A DNA stretch of 64,000 bases, from contig NZ_JAQNCS010000002.1 of NCBI RefSeq assembly GCF_049472655.1, positions 124,001 to 188,000 on the forward strand, written 5' to 3'. How positions within the stretch are numbered: the first letter of the stretch is position 1; each line of letters begins with the position of its first letter. The notes under the pieces were generated by a model. That model was not told the origin of the DNA. It did not search any database and saw only the letters and a program-made list of their open reading frames with translations. Of this stretch, positions 8,522 through 17,194 are shown piece by piece. This stretch comes from Deferribacter abyssi. GTDB taxonomy: Bacteria; Chrysiogenota; Deferribacteres; Deferribacterales; Deferribacteraceae. Position numbers and translations under genes: made by a program.

Positions 8522-9505
8522 ATGAAAATTTTATACATTGAGGACAACAAAAATAATTTACTATTAATAAAAAAAATCTTAAAAGAAATATTTCCAGATT
8601 TTGTTACTGCTAAATCAGGCAGAGAAGGGCTAAAACTTTTACTAACAGAACAACCTGATATTGCCTTAATTGATTTAAATTTGCCTGACATAAATGGCTT
8701 CGACATTATAGAAAGTTTAAAAAGAGAAAAAGTATTGGATAAAATAACCGTTATTGCTATTTCTGGCTATACTGACAAACATACAGTAAAATCTGTTTAC
8801 GAAGCAGGATTTGATGGATTTATTGAAAAACCCGTTAATATAGACAAAATGGTAGAATATCTCATTAAAGTTCACAACACTAGAAATTATAACAAAAATC
8901 GAAGAATAAAAAATACTGTAAAAAACAATCAGGTAAATCCATCAGAAACTAAATATATTTCTGATAATATAGTTGAAATTATATCTCATGAATTAAAAAC
9001 ACCCATAACATCATTAATAATTGATATCAAAAACAATAATATAAGACAAGACTTAATACTTGATAAATTATATAATTATATCGATTTAATTAATAAAACA
9101 TTGAGTTTCTTTCAAACTCAAATACTATCTAAAACCATAATATGTCACTCTTTTAAAATCAAAGAATTTGTTGAATATTTAGAAAAAAAATATCCAGTAA
9201 GCATCAATTATTCATTAGAAGATATAAATATTTATCAAAATCTCGAATTCGTTAAATATTTATTTGACACATCTTTAAGTTTTATATTATCTTTATGTGA
9301 AACAAATACAACAATAGAGCTATTATTAAATATTAATAACTCTTATTTGGATTGTGTGATTAAAAAAGAAATAAACATGATATTACTAGAAACATTAAAA
9401 AAAGATAATTATTACAAAACAATCTTAGAAATAACTGGCACATCTTTAGAGTTACACAACAAGAACTTGCTTCTCAAAATACCTGTCTGGGGTAAAAATG
9501 TTTAG
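8522..9505 (+). CDS. response regulator fused to a degenerate histidine-kinase-like module
   Basis: A protein of 327 residues. Residues 1-120 form a receiver domain with YIEDN, phospho-acceptor D51 in LIDLNLP, and a lysine in EKPVN. After a linker comes an HisKA-like helix with the H-box ISHELKTPITS (H156). The remaining 160 residues resemble a HATPase fold in length and position, but I find no N, G1, F or G2 box, so it probably cannot phosphorylate H156 by itself. It may be a phosphotransfer or pseudokinase partner of the intact kinase encoded next, whose start overlaps its end by eight bases. It is the first gene of the signalling operon. Its ATG appears leaderless. Confidence 0.75.
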   Translation: MKILYIEDNKNNLLLIKKILKEIFPDFVTAKSGREGLKLLLTEQPDIALIDLNLPDINGFDIIESLKREKVLDKITVIAISGYTDKHTVKSVYEAGFDGFIEKPVNIDKMVEYLIKVHNTRNYNKNRRIKNTVKNNQVNPSETKYISDNIVEIISHELKTPITSLIIDIKNNNIRQDLILDKLYNYIDLINKTLSFFQTQILSKTIICHSFKIKEFVEYLEKKYPVSINYSLEDINIYQNLEFVKYLFDTSLSFILSLCETNTTIELLLNINNSYLDCVIKKEINMILLETLKKDNYYKTILEITGTSLELHNKNLLLKIPVWGKNV

Positions 9506-10991
9506 AGTTTTATATGTAGAAGATGACTTTCAAAGTTTCAAGCTCGTAGAGCTAGTTTTAAAAAAATACAATATAAAAGTAATCTTAGCTAAAGATGGAC
9601 TTGAAGCAATAGAACTTGCAGAAAAAATAGCACCTGATTTAATAATTATGGACATTAACTTACCAAAATTGAAAGGATATGAGGCTGCAGCAATTATAAA
9701 ATCTAACAAGGCAACGAATCACATTCCCATTATTGCTTTAACAGCTGTTTCGGATAGTAACTATGAAAAATTATCTATGCTTGCAGGCTGTGATGCCTTT
9801 TATACAAAACCAATAGATCCGCAAAAATTCGGCAAAGAAATTATAACATATATTGAACAAAGAAAATTTGATGAAAAAGAAATAGATTTCCTATCAAAAG
9901 AAATAAGCGTATCATTAAAACATAAAACTGAAGAATTAGTTAAATTAGAAAAAATAGTGTTAAATTTGAATTATAAACTTAATAAAATTCTTAGTTCATT
10001 ACCGGATGCAATTTTCATAATAAAAAAAGATTTTACTATAGAATATATGAACACTGAAGGATTAAAACTTAAAATAACTGACAACAAATTCTTAAACACT
10101 TCTTATTTTTTTGATATTTTTTCTACAATTGACTACCCCTTAGAAGATTTAAAAGACAATTTAATTAAACTTAATAAATTAAGTGGGATATATCTTACTT
10201 TAAACAATGATTCAAAACGTTTTTTTCTCACAACTTTTTCTACTATAGACAATAATTACCTAGTAACTCTTAAAGAAATCACCAATATCAAAAAATTTGA
10301 AGAAAATGTTCAACATATTGAGAAATTAGCCACAATAGGACAAATAACATCGGGAATCATTCATGAAATAAACAATCCAATTACTGCCGTAAAAAACTAT
10401 CTTACTGCGCTAAAGAATACAATTAATAATGAAAATCAACTTTCAATTTTAGAAAAAATTGAATTTGGAATTGATAGAATTTCTACTCTATCTAATAATC
10501 TTATGACTTTCACAAGAAAACCATCAGGGAAAAAATACCCTCTAAATATCAATCATATAATAAAAACAGTTTTTGCTTTTAGTGAATATGAAATTAAGAG
10601 AGGAAATGTAAATGTTGTTTTTAATCTTGATGAAAATCTTCCTCTAATTTTAGGTAATAAAACGAGTATAGAGCAGTTGGTATTAAATATACTAATTAAT
10701 GCCAATCACGCTGCAAACGAAAAAGAAAACCCAGAAATTCATATTAAAACACATTCTGATGACAAAAATATATTTCTTGAAATAACAGATAATGGAAATG
10801 GAATTCCTGAAGAAATTAGAAATAAAATCTTTGACCCTTTCTTTACAACAAAGCCTGAAGGTAAAGGAACAGGACTAGGATTAGCAATAGTAAAAAAAAT
10901 AGTAGAAGATCATAACGCTAATATAACATTTAAAACTGGGAAAAACGGCACAAAATTCGTTATTAAATTCCCTAAATATGAAAAGGAATAA
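9498..10991 (+). CDS. receiver-PAS-histidine kinase
   Basis: Cytosolic sensor kinase of 497 residues. Order: receiver domain (1-120, phospho-acceptor D52 in IIMDINLP, lysine in TKPID), coiled segment, PAS-like domain (about 165-265), HisKA with SGIIHEINNPITAV (H289) and a complete HATPase with N-box NILINANHAAN, G1 DNGNGIP and G2 GKGTGLGLAIV. There are no membrane segments, so the input is the receiver and PAS domains. A receiver at the N-terminus of a kinase usually means control by another kinase. It is translationally coupled to the preceding gene. No output regulator is linked in cis, so its partner may be the STAS, CheR or GGDEF proteins of the operon or lie elsewhere. Confidence 0.9.
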   Translation: MFRVLYVEDDFQSFKLVELVLKKYNIKVILAKDGLEAIELAEKIAPDLIIMDINLPKLKGYEAAAIIKSNKATNHIPIIALTAVSDSNYEKLSMLAGCDAFYTKPIDPQKFGKEIITYIEQRKFDEKEIDFLSKEISVSLKHKTEELVKLEKIVLNLNYKLNKILSSLPDAIFIIKKDFTIEYMNTEGLKLKITDNKFLNTSYFFDIFSTIDYPLEDLKDNLIKLNKLSGIYLTLNNDSKRFFLTTFSTIDNNYLVTLKEITNIKKFEENVQHIEKLATIGQITSGIIHEINNPITAVKNYLTALKNTINNENQLSILEKIEFGIDRISTLSNNLMTFTRKPSGKKYPLNINHIIKTVFAFSEYEIKRGNVNVVFNLDENLPLILGNKTSIEQLVLNILINANHAANEKENPEIHIKTHSDDKNIFLEITDNGNGIPEEIRNKIFDPFFTTKPEGKGTGLGLAIVKKIVEDHNANITFKTGKNGTKFVIKFPKYEKE

Positions 10992-10996
10992 ATATA

Positions 10997-11668
10997 ATGG
11001 AAAAAATTACACATGTAGACAATTTTTTAGAACCTAATATAAAAGTCACAGTAGATGTGTTATCCGGTGAATTTCAAGATAGATACGATTCTAGAATAGA
11101 AATAGTTAACAAAGATTTTCTTTATATCACTGTCCCCACTAAAAACGCCATCCCAGCCCCTTTAACTCCTGGAACAAAAATTGAAGTTTCATTTATCACT
11201 GATAAAGGTAGATTTAGTTTCAATAGTGAAGTTGTAGAAAGAATTAAAGAAAACATTTTAATGCTAAAAATAACTAAGCCTAGTTTTTTAACAAGAAAAG
11301 AGCTTAGAAGATATTTTCGAGTAGAAACATATCTTAAAATTATTATATGTAAAATCAATTATAATGCTAACGATAATATCCCTGAAATGTTAAAAGAATG
11401 TGATTACGGAATTATTAAAGATATTTCTGGTGGAGGAGTTAAACTTGTTACAGAATTACCATTAAAAGTAGAAAATATTGTTGAATTAGATTTTAATAAC
11501 ACAATTAATAATATAAAAGAGATTTTTGGAAAGGTTGTCAGAGTTATAAATCTAAACAATAAATATGAAGCAGGAATTGAATTTATATCAATAAGAGAAA
11601 ATGATAGGGATAAAATAATACAATATGTCTTTAAACGTCAAATAGAATTAAAAAAAATGCAAAAATAA
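10997..11668 (+). CDS. PilZ-domain protein, YcgR-like two-domain architecture
   Basis: Protein of 223 residues with an N-terminal beta-rich YcgR-N/PilZN-like domain (1-95) and a C-terminal PilZ domain. The c-di-GMP contacts are visible: the arginine motif RKELRRYFRVE near residue 98 and DISGGGVKL near residue 143 (D/NxSxxG). YcgR-type proteins bind c-di-GMP and slow the flagellar motor. It is five bases after the kinase gene and in the same operon as a diguanylate cyclase, so local synthesis and reading of c-di-GMP is a reasonable inference. Confidence 0.85.
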   Translation: MEKITHVDNFLEPNIKVTVDVLSGEFQDRYDSRIEIVNKDFLYITVPTKNAIPAPLTPGTKIEVSFITDKGRFSFNSEVVERIKENILMLKITKPSFLTRKELRRYFRVETYLKIIICKINYNANDNIPEMLKECDYGIIKDISGGGVKLVTELPLKVENIVELDFNNTINNIKEIFGKVVRVINLNNKYEAGIEFISIRENDRDKIIQYVFKRQIELKKMQK

Positions 11669-11685
11669 CGTTTGGGGGATGTTAT

Positions 11686-12030
11686 ATGGCATATAAAAGT
11701 GAAAAAATTAATGATATTGAAATCATTTATCCAATGAACGAAATAGATGCCATTACTGGCAATGAAATCAAGAAATACATTAATTCATTAAAAGAGTTAA
11801 GCGGTATAATAATTAATTTTAATAGAGTTAATTATTTAAACAGTTCTGGCTTACGTGAATTAATTCAGTCATTAAGAATCTTAAAAGACAAAAACATCTC
11901 AATGGCTTTATGTAATCTATCTGATAATATAAAAAAAATATTCACCAATACTAATCTTCACAAACTATTCGATATTTTTAACAATGAAGATGATGCTATC
12001 AAATATATTCAAGAAAAACACTCTGTTTGA
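11686..12030 (+). CDS. STAS-domain anti-sigma-factor antagonist-like protein
   Basis: A stand-alone STAS domain of 114 residues. The phosphorylatable serine region reads YLNSSGLREL (S53), where SpoIIAA-type proteins have DSSG. It therefore looks capable of partner switching with a GHKL-type kinase, though no RsbW/SpoIIAB-like kinase or PP2C phosphatase gene is near. GGGGG 10 bases before ATG 11686 serves as ribosome-binding site. It could instead act as an adaptor for the histidine kinase of the same operon. Confidence 0.85.
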   Translation: MAYKSEKINDIEIIYPMNEIDAITGNEIKKYINSLKELSGIIINFNRVNYLNSSGLRELIQSLRILKDKNISMALCNLSDNIKKIFTNTNLHKLFDIFNNEDDAIKYIQEKHSV

Positions 12031-13225
12031 AATAATATCAGAGTTTTTATTAACTGAATATGGTCTAAAAATTACTTCTGCTAACATTGACCTAATAACT
12101 AAGTTTATTAGTGAAAATCAATATTTATCATCATTATTAATAGATGAACTGTACTTAACTCTAAAAAAGAATCTTAAGTCTTTCATGTTAAACAATGAAA
12201 CATATTTTTTCCGCCATAAAAAACAAATTAATAATGTTTTGGATTATGTAAAATGCACGCAGGATTTAAAAGTTAATATTTTATCTTTCGGATGCTCTTC
12301 AGGGGAAGAATGTTATTCCATAGCGATTGAGTTTTTTATAAACAATATTACTAATTATGAAATTATTGGGATTGATATTGATGATGAAGCATTAAAACAG
12401 GCTAAAAAAGGGACTTATAATATTAGATCATTTAAAAAGTTTCCTGAGCCTTATTACTCATTTTTTACGAAAAAAAAAGAACAATATACAATAAAACCTT
12501 TTTTGAAAGAAAAAGTACGATTTTTAAATATCAATTTAATTAAAGAAAATATCAAAAATTTTTTTAAAAGTAACTATTTTAACATAATTCTCATTAATAA
12601 TGTTTTGATTTATTTAGATATGAGATTCATAAAAATAATACTTGATCAACTCAACACAGTTTTAAAAGAAAATGGTAAAATCTTCACTACAGTTGAGGAA
12701 TTCAACCTAATTCTAAAATCAAATGTATTTTTTAAAGATGATACTTACAGTTACGCTTTTAAAAAGAAAAACTTAGAAGAACTAATTAAAAAAGAATTTA
12801 GAGAACTTTATGAAATGAAACCTATTTCTAAAAACCCAGAAAGTGAACGTATTTATTATTTTGCAGAAAAATACAACAATTTTGATGAAGAAACATTAAA
12901 AAACATATTGCAAAAAGAAAAAAAACCTGAAAAAATATGCGCAATATATTATTCACTTTTTACAAAAACATTAAACCCAGAATTTTTAGAAATTTTTATA
13001 AAAAAACTTATTACATACAATCATCATTATGAGGCAAAAAAATGGTTAAAAACTTATATCCTTCTAATTAACCCTACCGAGAAAGATATTAATGATTATA
13101 TTGAATTATGTATTAAAGCAAAAGACTACGAGGAAGCAATCAAAATGTTAGAAAAAAAAGTTTCTCTTTTTAACAGAAAAGAAGATATTGAAAAGTTAAA
13201 TATTATAAAATATGGTAAAAAATGA
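11984..13225 (+). CDS. cheR: CheR-type protein-glutamate O-methyltransferase
   Basis: Protein of 413 residues. The first 270 match CheR: an N-terminal helical domain, NNETYFFRHKKQ, the SAM-binding motif LSFGCSSGEECYSIAIE, IIGIDIDDEALKQA and INNVLIYLD (usually RNVLIYFD). About 130 extra C-terminal residues are helical and contain a TPR-like AKDYEEAIKMLEKK repeat, as in CheR proteins with tethering domains. The start is uncertain: ATGs at 11984, 11990 and 11993 all overlap the STAS gene by 38-47 bases and no strong ribosome-binding site precedes them. There is no cheB, cheA or cheW nearby, so its substrate receptor is encoded elsewhere or is one of the two receptors in this window. Confidence 0.88.
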   Translation: MKMMLSNIFKKNTLFEIISEFLLTEYGLKITSANIDLITKFISENQYLSSLLIDELYLTLKKNLKSFMLNNETYFFRHKKQINNVLDYVKCTQDLKVNILSFGCSSGEECYSIAIEFFINNITNYEIIGIDIDDEALKQAKKGTYNIRSFKKFPEPYYSFFTKKKEQYTIKPFLKEKVRFLNINLIKENIKNFFKSNYFNIILINNVLIYLDMRFIKIILDQLNTVLKENGKIFTTVEEFNLILKSNVFFKDDTYSYAFKKKNLEELIKKEFRELYEMKPISKNPESERIYYFAEKYNNFDEETLKNILQKEKKPEKICAIYYSLFTKTLNPEFLEIFIKKLITYNHHYEAKKWLKTYILLINPTEKDINDYIELCIKAKDYEEAIKMLEKKVSLFNRKEDIEKLNIIKYGKK

Positions 13226-14535
13226 ATGATATTTTATTATGTATAGATAAAGATGAGACTATTCAAGAGTGTTTATTAGCAAATAATATAATTGTTAGGA
13301 CTACTTTGGCTTCAGTAATCAATGAACTGCTGATAAATAAATATTCTGCAGTAATTATATCAGAAAAATTCTTTGAACAAAACTCATTAATCCTACAAAT
13401 TTTATCGCAGCATATTAACACAAATCCACCAAAATTTTTTCTTTTAACTTCCAAAAATTACACTTTTCATGATGTTGGTATTTTAAACACTCAAAATTTA
13501 AAAATATTACTGGAAAAGCTAAAAGAAAAAAGTTTAACAAATAATTGTACAAATACTGATAAAAACAAAATTGAAATATTTACAAATAATATTTTTAAGT
13601 TGGCATTTACTAATAGTATTTTTCAAATAATATACAAGAATCAAAACAAGTTTGAAGATTCAATATATCAACTGCTTGATATCCTCGAAAAAACATTAAT
13701 TCCATTAAATCTTTTAATAGCTTTAAAAACAGATACAACTCTTAAAGTTTTTATAAGCAATAATTCAAACTCAATATGCTGCAGTCTTATTAACAAGTTA
13801 ATAAAAAAGTTTGATCTAAATGACTTAGATATAAATATTGTAAAAAAAAATATAACAAATGAAGTATCATTAATAAACAAGCCTACAACAGAGAGGTTTT
13901 TTCATCTCAATGATAAAATTTATATTTATTTACAATTTGTTGCAGACAAAAAACCTGCTGACGAAATTTTAGAATATTCTATTTTTTACAGCAATCTTTT
14001 AATAAACTCTCTTTTATCCACACAAAAACATTATTATGAGGTAACCACAGACTATTTAACAAAATGTTACAATAGACGTTTTTTTGAAGAAACTTTAAAA
14101 AACTTAATTAAACGCTCAAAAAGATATAAATATCCATACGCTTTTATTAGTTATGATATCGATGACTTTAAAAAAATTAATGATACCTTTGGCCATATAA
14201 CTGGTGATAACACTTTAATAGAATTAACAACCTTAATAAAATCTATTTTAAGAGAATCAGATGTTTTAGCAAGATTTGGAGGTGAAGAATTTGCTATATT
14301 ACTACCTCAAACCAATAAAAAAGGAGCAGTAGTTTTAGCAAATAAAATCAGAAAAACTGTAGCTAATCATAATTTTACCTGTTTAAAAAAACATAAACTT
14401 ACTATTTCAGTTGGTGTAGTATGCGTTGAAAATAATTTTGATATTGATTATAACTCAATTTACAAGCTTGTAGACGATGCAATGTATGAAGCAAAAAATA
14501 CAGGAAAAAATAAAGTAGTTATAAAAGTAATATGA
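13222..14535 (+). CDS. diguanylate cyclase with pseudo-receiver N-terminus
   Basis: Protein of 437 residues ending in a GGDEF domain (about 265-437). The active-site motif GGEEF is at 353-357, and the inhibitory I-site RESD sits five residues upstream at 344-347, so product inhibition is expected. Residues 1-105 have the length and strand pattern of a receiver domain, but the strand that should hold the phospho-aspartate reads AVIISEKF, with no aspartate. A middle region (about 130-255) resembles a GAF-like sensor but I cannot name it securely. The start overlaps the cheR stop and the end overlaps rlmN by four bases. Confidence 0.9.
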   Translation: MNDILLCIDKDETIQECLLANNIIVRTTLASVINELLINKYSAVIISEKFFEQNSLILQILSQHINTNPPKFFLLTSKNYTFHDVGILNTQNLKILLEKLKEKSLTNNCTNTDKNKIEIFTNNIFKLAFTNSIFQIIYKNQNKFEDSIYQLLDILEKTLIPLNLLIALKTDTTLKVFISNNSNSICCSLINKLIKKFDLNDLDINIVKKNITNEVSLINKPTTERFFHLNDKIYIYLQFVADKKPADEILEYSIFYSNLLINSLLSTQKHYYEVTTDYLTKCYNRRFFEETLKNLIKRSKRYKYPYAFISYDIDDFKKINDTFGHITGDNTLIELTTLIKSILRESDVLARFGGEEFAILLPQTNKKGAVVLANKIRKTVANHNFTCLKKHKLTISVGVVCVENNFDIDYNSIYKLVDDAMYEAKNTGKNKVVIKVI

Positions 14536-15575
14536 ATTACAAAATAGACTGTTTATCTAAAGCTGAATTGCAAAAATTAGTAGAAGTCTTGGGGGAAAAG
14601 CCGTTCAGAGGAAAACAACTATTTAAGTGGATTTATCAAAAAGGTGTAATCGATTTTTCATCAATGACTGACATATCTAAAACCTTTCGTGAAAAACTAA
14701 GTAAATCTTACTCTTTTACAAAACTAAAAAAAGAACATATTGTTACATCTAAGCTCGATGGTTCAAAAAAAATACTTTTTAAATTAGAAGATAATAATTT
14801 TATAGAATCAGTTCTTATGTTTGATGAAAACAGAATCACTGCCTGTATTTCAACACAAGTTGGTTGTAAAATGGGGTGTAAGTTCTGCAATACTGCTAAA
14901 ATAGGATTTGTGAGGAATTTAACTGCCGGAGAAATTCTAAGGCAAGTTATTGAACTCAACAACATTTTATCAGAATCAGGGAAGAAACTTACTAACATAG
15001 TCTTTATGGGAATGGGTGAACCTTTAGATAACTTAAAAAATCTTGAAAAATCACTTGAAATTATCCTTGATGAAGATGGGTTAAATTTTAGTCATAGAAA
15101 AGTAACTATTTCAACAGCAGGACTTCTCGACAAACTTGAAAAACTAGTAAATAAGAATTTTAAGGTAAATATTGCCATTTCTTTAAACGCTTCAGACAAT
15201 AAAAAAAGAAACCTGATAATGCCTATAAATAAAAAATTTGATATAAATGACATAGTGAAAGTAATAAAAAAATTACCAGTTCCTAAAAGAAAACGTATTA
15301 CATTAGAATATGTAATGATAAAAAATTTCAACGATTCCACTGCTGATGCTTTGAAACTTGCAAAACTTCTCAACGGATTACCAATCAAAGTAAATCTAAT
15401 AATTTATAATAAAACAAAAAGAAGTAACTTAGACTCACCAGATCTAAATAGTGCTTTAAATTTTCAGAAGACTTTGATAAATAATGGTATAGCAACATTC
15501 ATAAGAAAAAGTTTTGGAGCAGATATTGAAGCAGCATGCGGCCAACTTTATGCATCATACATAAAAACGCTATAA
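14532..15575 (+). CDS. rlmN: 23S rRNA/tRNA adenine-C2 methyltransferase RlmN
   Basis: Radical SAM methyltransferase of 347 residues that methylates A2503 of 23S rRNA and A37 of some tRNAs. The [4Fe-4S] ligands are C112, C116 and C119 in VGCKMGCKFC. The GMGEP motif and the C-terminal RKSFGADIEAACGQL with a catalytic-type cysteine are present. Its ATG overlaps the end of the cyclase gene, placing a housekeeping gene directly downstream of the signalling operon; genes through to the M23 peptidase continue with little spacing. Length is normal for the family. Confidence 0.96.
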   Translation: MNYKIDCLSKAELQKLVEVLGEKPFRGKQLFKWIYQKGVIDFSSMTDISKTFREKLSKSYSFTKLKKEHIVTSKLDGSKKILFKLEDNNFIESVLMFDENRITACISTQVGCKMGCKFCNTAKIGFVRNLTAGEILRQVIELNNILSESGKKLTNIVFMGMGEPLDNLKNLEKSLEIILDEDGLNFSHRKVTISTAGLLDKLEKLVNKNFKVNIAISLNASDNKKRNLIMPINKKFDINDIVKVIKKLPVPKRKRITLEYVMIKNFNDSTADALKLAKLLNGLPIKVNLIIYNKTKRSNLDSPDLNSALNFQKTLINNGIATFIRKSFGADIEAACGQLYASYIKTL

Positions 15576-15596
15576 ATATGTCCTCAGGAGAATATA

Positions 15597-16076
15597 ATGA
15601 GTATTAGATTACAACCATCTGATAAAGCAATCGACTTCAAATTATTAGGCGACGATAATAAAGAGCATACATTAAAAGAATTCTTAGGGAGTAAGTTAAT
15701 ACTATATTTTTATCCAAGAGATAACACATCCGGCTGTACAAGAGAAGCTGTAGAATTCAGTGATTATTATGAAGAAATAAAAAAACTGGGAGCAGAGGTC
15801 ATTGGAATAAGTCCTGACTCTATAAACTCTCATAAGAAATTTAAAGAAAAACATGGTATCAAATTTTTGCTTTTATCAGACCCAGATAAAAAAGTTGCAG
15901 AAAGCTATGGAGCCTTTGGCGAAAAGAAAATGTATGGAAAAATAACAAAAGGAATTATCAGATCTACTTTTATTATAGATGAAAATGGAGTAGTAATAAA
16001 ATCTTTTTATAACGTAAAAGTTAATGGACATGTAGAAAAAGTACTAAAAATTTTAAAAGGACTTGCCAATGAGTAG
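15597..16076 (+). CDS. bcp: Bcp/PrxQ-type peroxiredoxin
   Basis: Thiol peroxidase of 159 residues reducing hydroperoxides, cytosolic. The peroxidatic cysteine is C47 in DNTSGCTREAVEF. The usual resolving cysteine of the E. coli-type enzyme five residues later is replaced by valine (V52), so this is likely a 1-Cys member needing an external thiol. CAGGAG precedes ATG 15597. The end overlaps xseB by eight bases. Confidence 0.93.
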   Translation: MSIRLQPSDKAIDFKLLGDDNKEHTLKEFLGSKLILYFYPRDNTSGCTREAVEFSDYYEEIKKLGAEVIGISPDSINSHKKFKEKHGIKFLLLSDPDKKVAESYGAFGEKKMYGKITKGIIRSTFIIDENGVVIKSFYNVKVNGHVEKVLKILKGLANE

Positions 16077-16299
16077 TGAAAAATACAGTTTTGAAAAAAA
16101 AATGCAACGTCTTGAAGAAATTGTAAATATACTCGAAAATGAAGAGCTTGGAATTGAAGAATCACTTAAACTCTTTCAAGAAGGGATGAAAATCGGAAAA
16201 GAATGTAAAGAATTTTTAAAAAAACTTGAACTTAAGGTAAATAAAATCTTAGAAGTAAATGAGGATGGTACATTAGATTCGGAGCCTTTTGATGAGTGA
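16069..16299 (+). CDS. xseB: exodeoxyribonuclease VII small subunit
   Basis: Small helical protein of 76 residues matching XseB: YSFEKKMQRLEEIVNILENEE followed by LEESLKLFQEGMK-like sequence (here IEESLKLFQEGMKIGKECK). It binds the catalytic subunit XseA, which is not in this window. ATG 16069 is chosen over TTG 16063 because AAAAGGA at 16054-16060 is correctly spaced from it. The end overlaps the prenyltransferase gene by eight bases. The xseB-ispA-dxs-tlyA-nadK-recN order is a common bacterial cluster. Confidence 0.92.
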   Translation: MSSEKYSFEKKMQRLEEIVNILENEELGIEESLKLFQEGMKIGKECKEFLKKLELKVNKILEVNEDGTLDSEPFDE

Positions 16300-17194
16300 A
16301 AATTTCAATTTAAAGAACTATATTAAGTTTTTTGCAAATAAAGTAGATGAATGGATGCGTAATAATATCGTTTATCCAAATAAACATATTGTTGGTCTGT
16401 TAGAATCCATGAGATACAGTCTCTTTGCAGGTGGAAAAAGATTAAGACCAGTACTTATATATTCATCTTATGGAATCTTTGAAAGTTATTTTGATAAAGT
16501 AACTCCTTACGCAGCCGCTGTAGAAATGCTTCATACCTATTCTTTAATCCATGATGATCTTCCAGCTATGGATAATGATGATTTAAGAAGAGGTAAACCC
16601 ACAAATCACATTATGTTTGGAGAAGCTACCGCAATTCTTGCAGGTGACGCTTTATTAACCTATGCATTTCAAGTTATGCTTGATAAAACTTTAAACCCTG
16701 ATATCCCTGAAGATGTTATGATTGAAGCAGCTTATAAGCTTGCAAAACATTCTGGATTTGAAGGTATGGTTGGTGGTCAATATGCAGATATAAATAATGA
16801 GGGAAAAGTTATTGATGAAGAAACTTTGTTTTTTATTCATATACATAAAACTGCAAAATTAATATCTTATTGTTGTGAGCTAGGAGCCATACTTGGCTTT
16901 GGAGATGAAATAGATAAAAAGAGAATGTGTAGTTTCGGTAACAAAATTGGTTTAGCCTTTCAAATTGTGGATGATATACTTGATATCACAAGCACAACAG
17001 AACAGTTGGGGAAAAATGCAAAAAGTGATGAAAAAAACAATAAAGTGACCTATCCTCAGATTTATGGTCTTGATAATTCAAAGAAAAAAGCTAAAACATT
17101 GATTGATGAAGCAATAGATGAAATTTCTGTATATAAAGAAGCTGCTTCTCCTCTTGTAAAAATAGCCAAATATATTTTTGAAAGGACAAATTAA
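16292..17194 (+). CDS. ispA: polyprenyl (farnesyl/geranylgeranyl) diphosphate synthase
   Basis: Trans-prenyltransferase of 300 residues condensing IPP with allylic diphosphates. Both aspartate-rich motifs are present: HDDLPAMDNDD (first, with the two-residue insertion of bacterial FPP synthases) and DDILD (second). GGKRLRP, for diphosphate binding, precedes them. ATG 16292 is used, with GGAG at 16281-16284 upstream; a TTG three bases earlier is in frame. The stop overlaps the dxs start by one base. Chain length of the product is not certain from sequence alone. Confidence 0.93.
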   Translation: MSENFNLKNYIKFFANKVDEWMRNNIVYPNKHIVGLLESMRYSLFAGGKRLRPVLIYSSYGIFESYFDKVTPYAAAVEMLHTYSLIHDDLPAMDNDDLRRGKPTNHIMFGEATAILAGDALLTYAFQVMLDKTLNPDIPEDVMIEAAYKLAKHSGFEGMVGGQYADINNEGKVIDEETLFFIHIHKTAKLISYCCELGAILGFGDEIDKKRMCSFGNKIGLAFQIVDDILDITSTTEQLGKNAKSDEKNNKVTYPQIYGLDNSKKKAKTLIDEAIDEISVYKEAASPLVKIAKYIFERTN

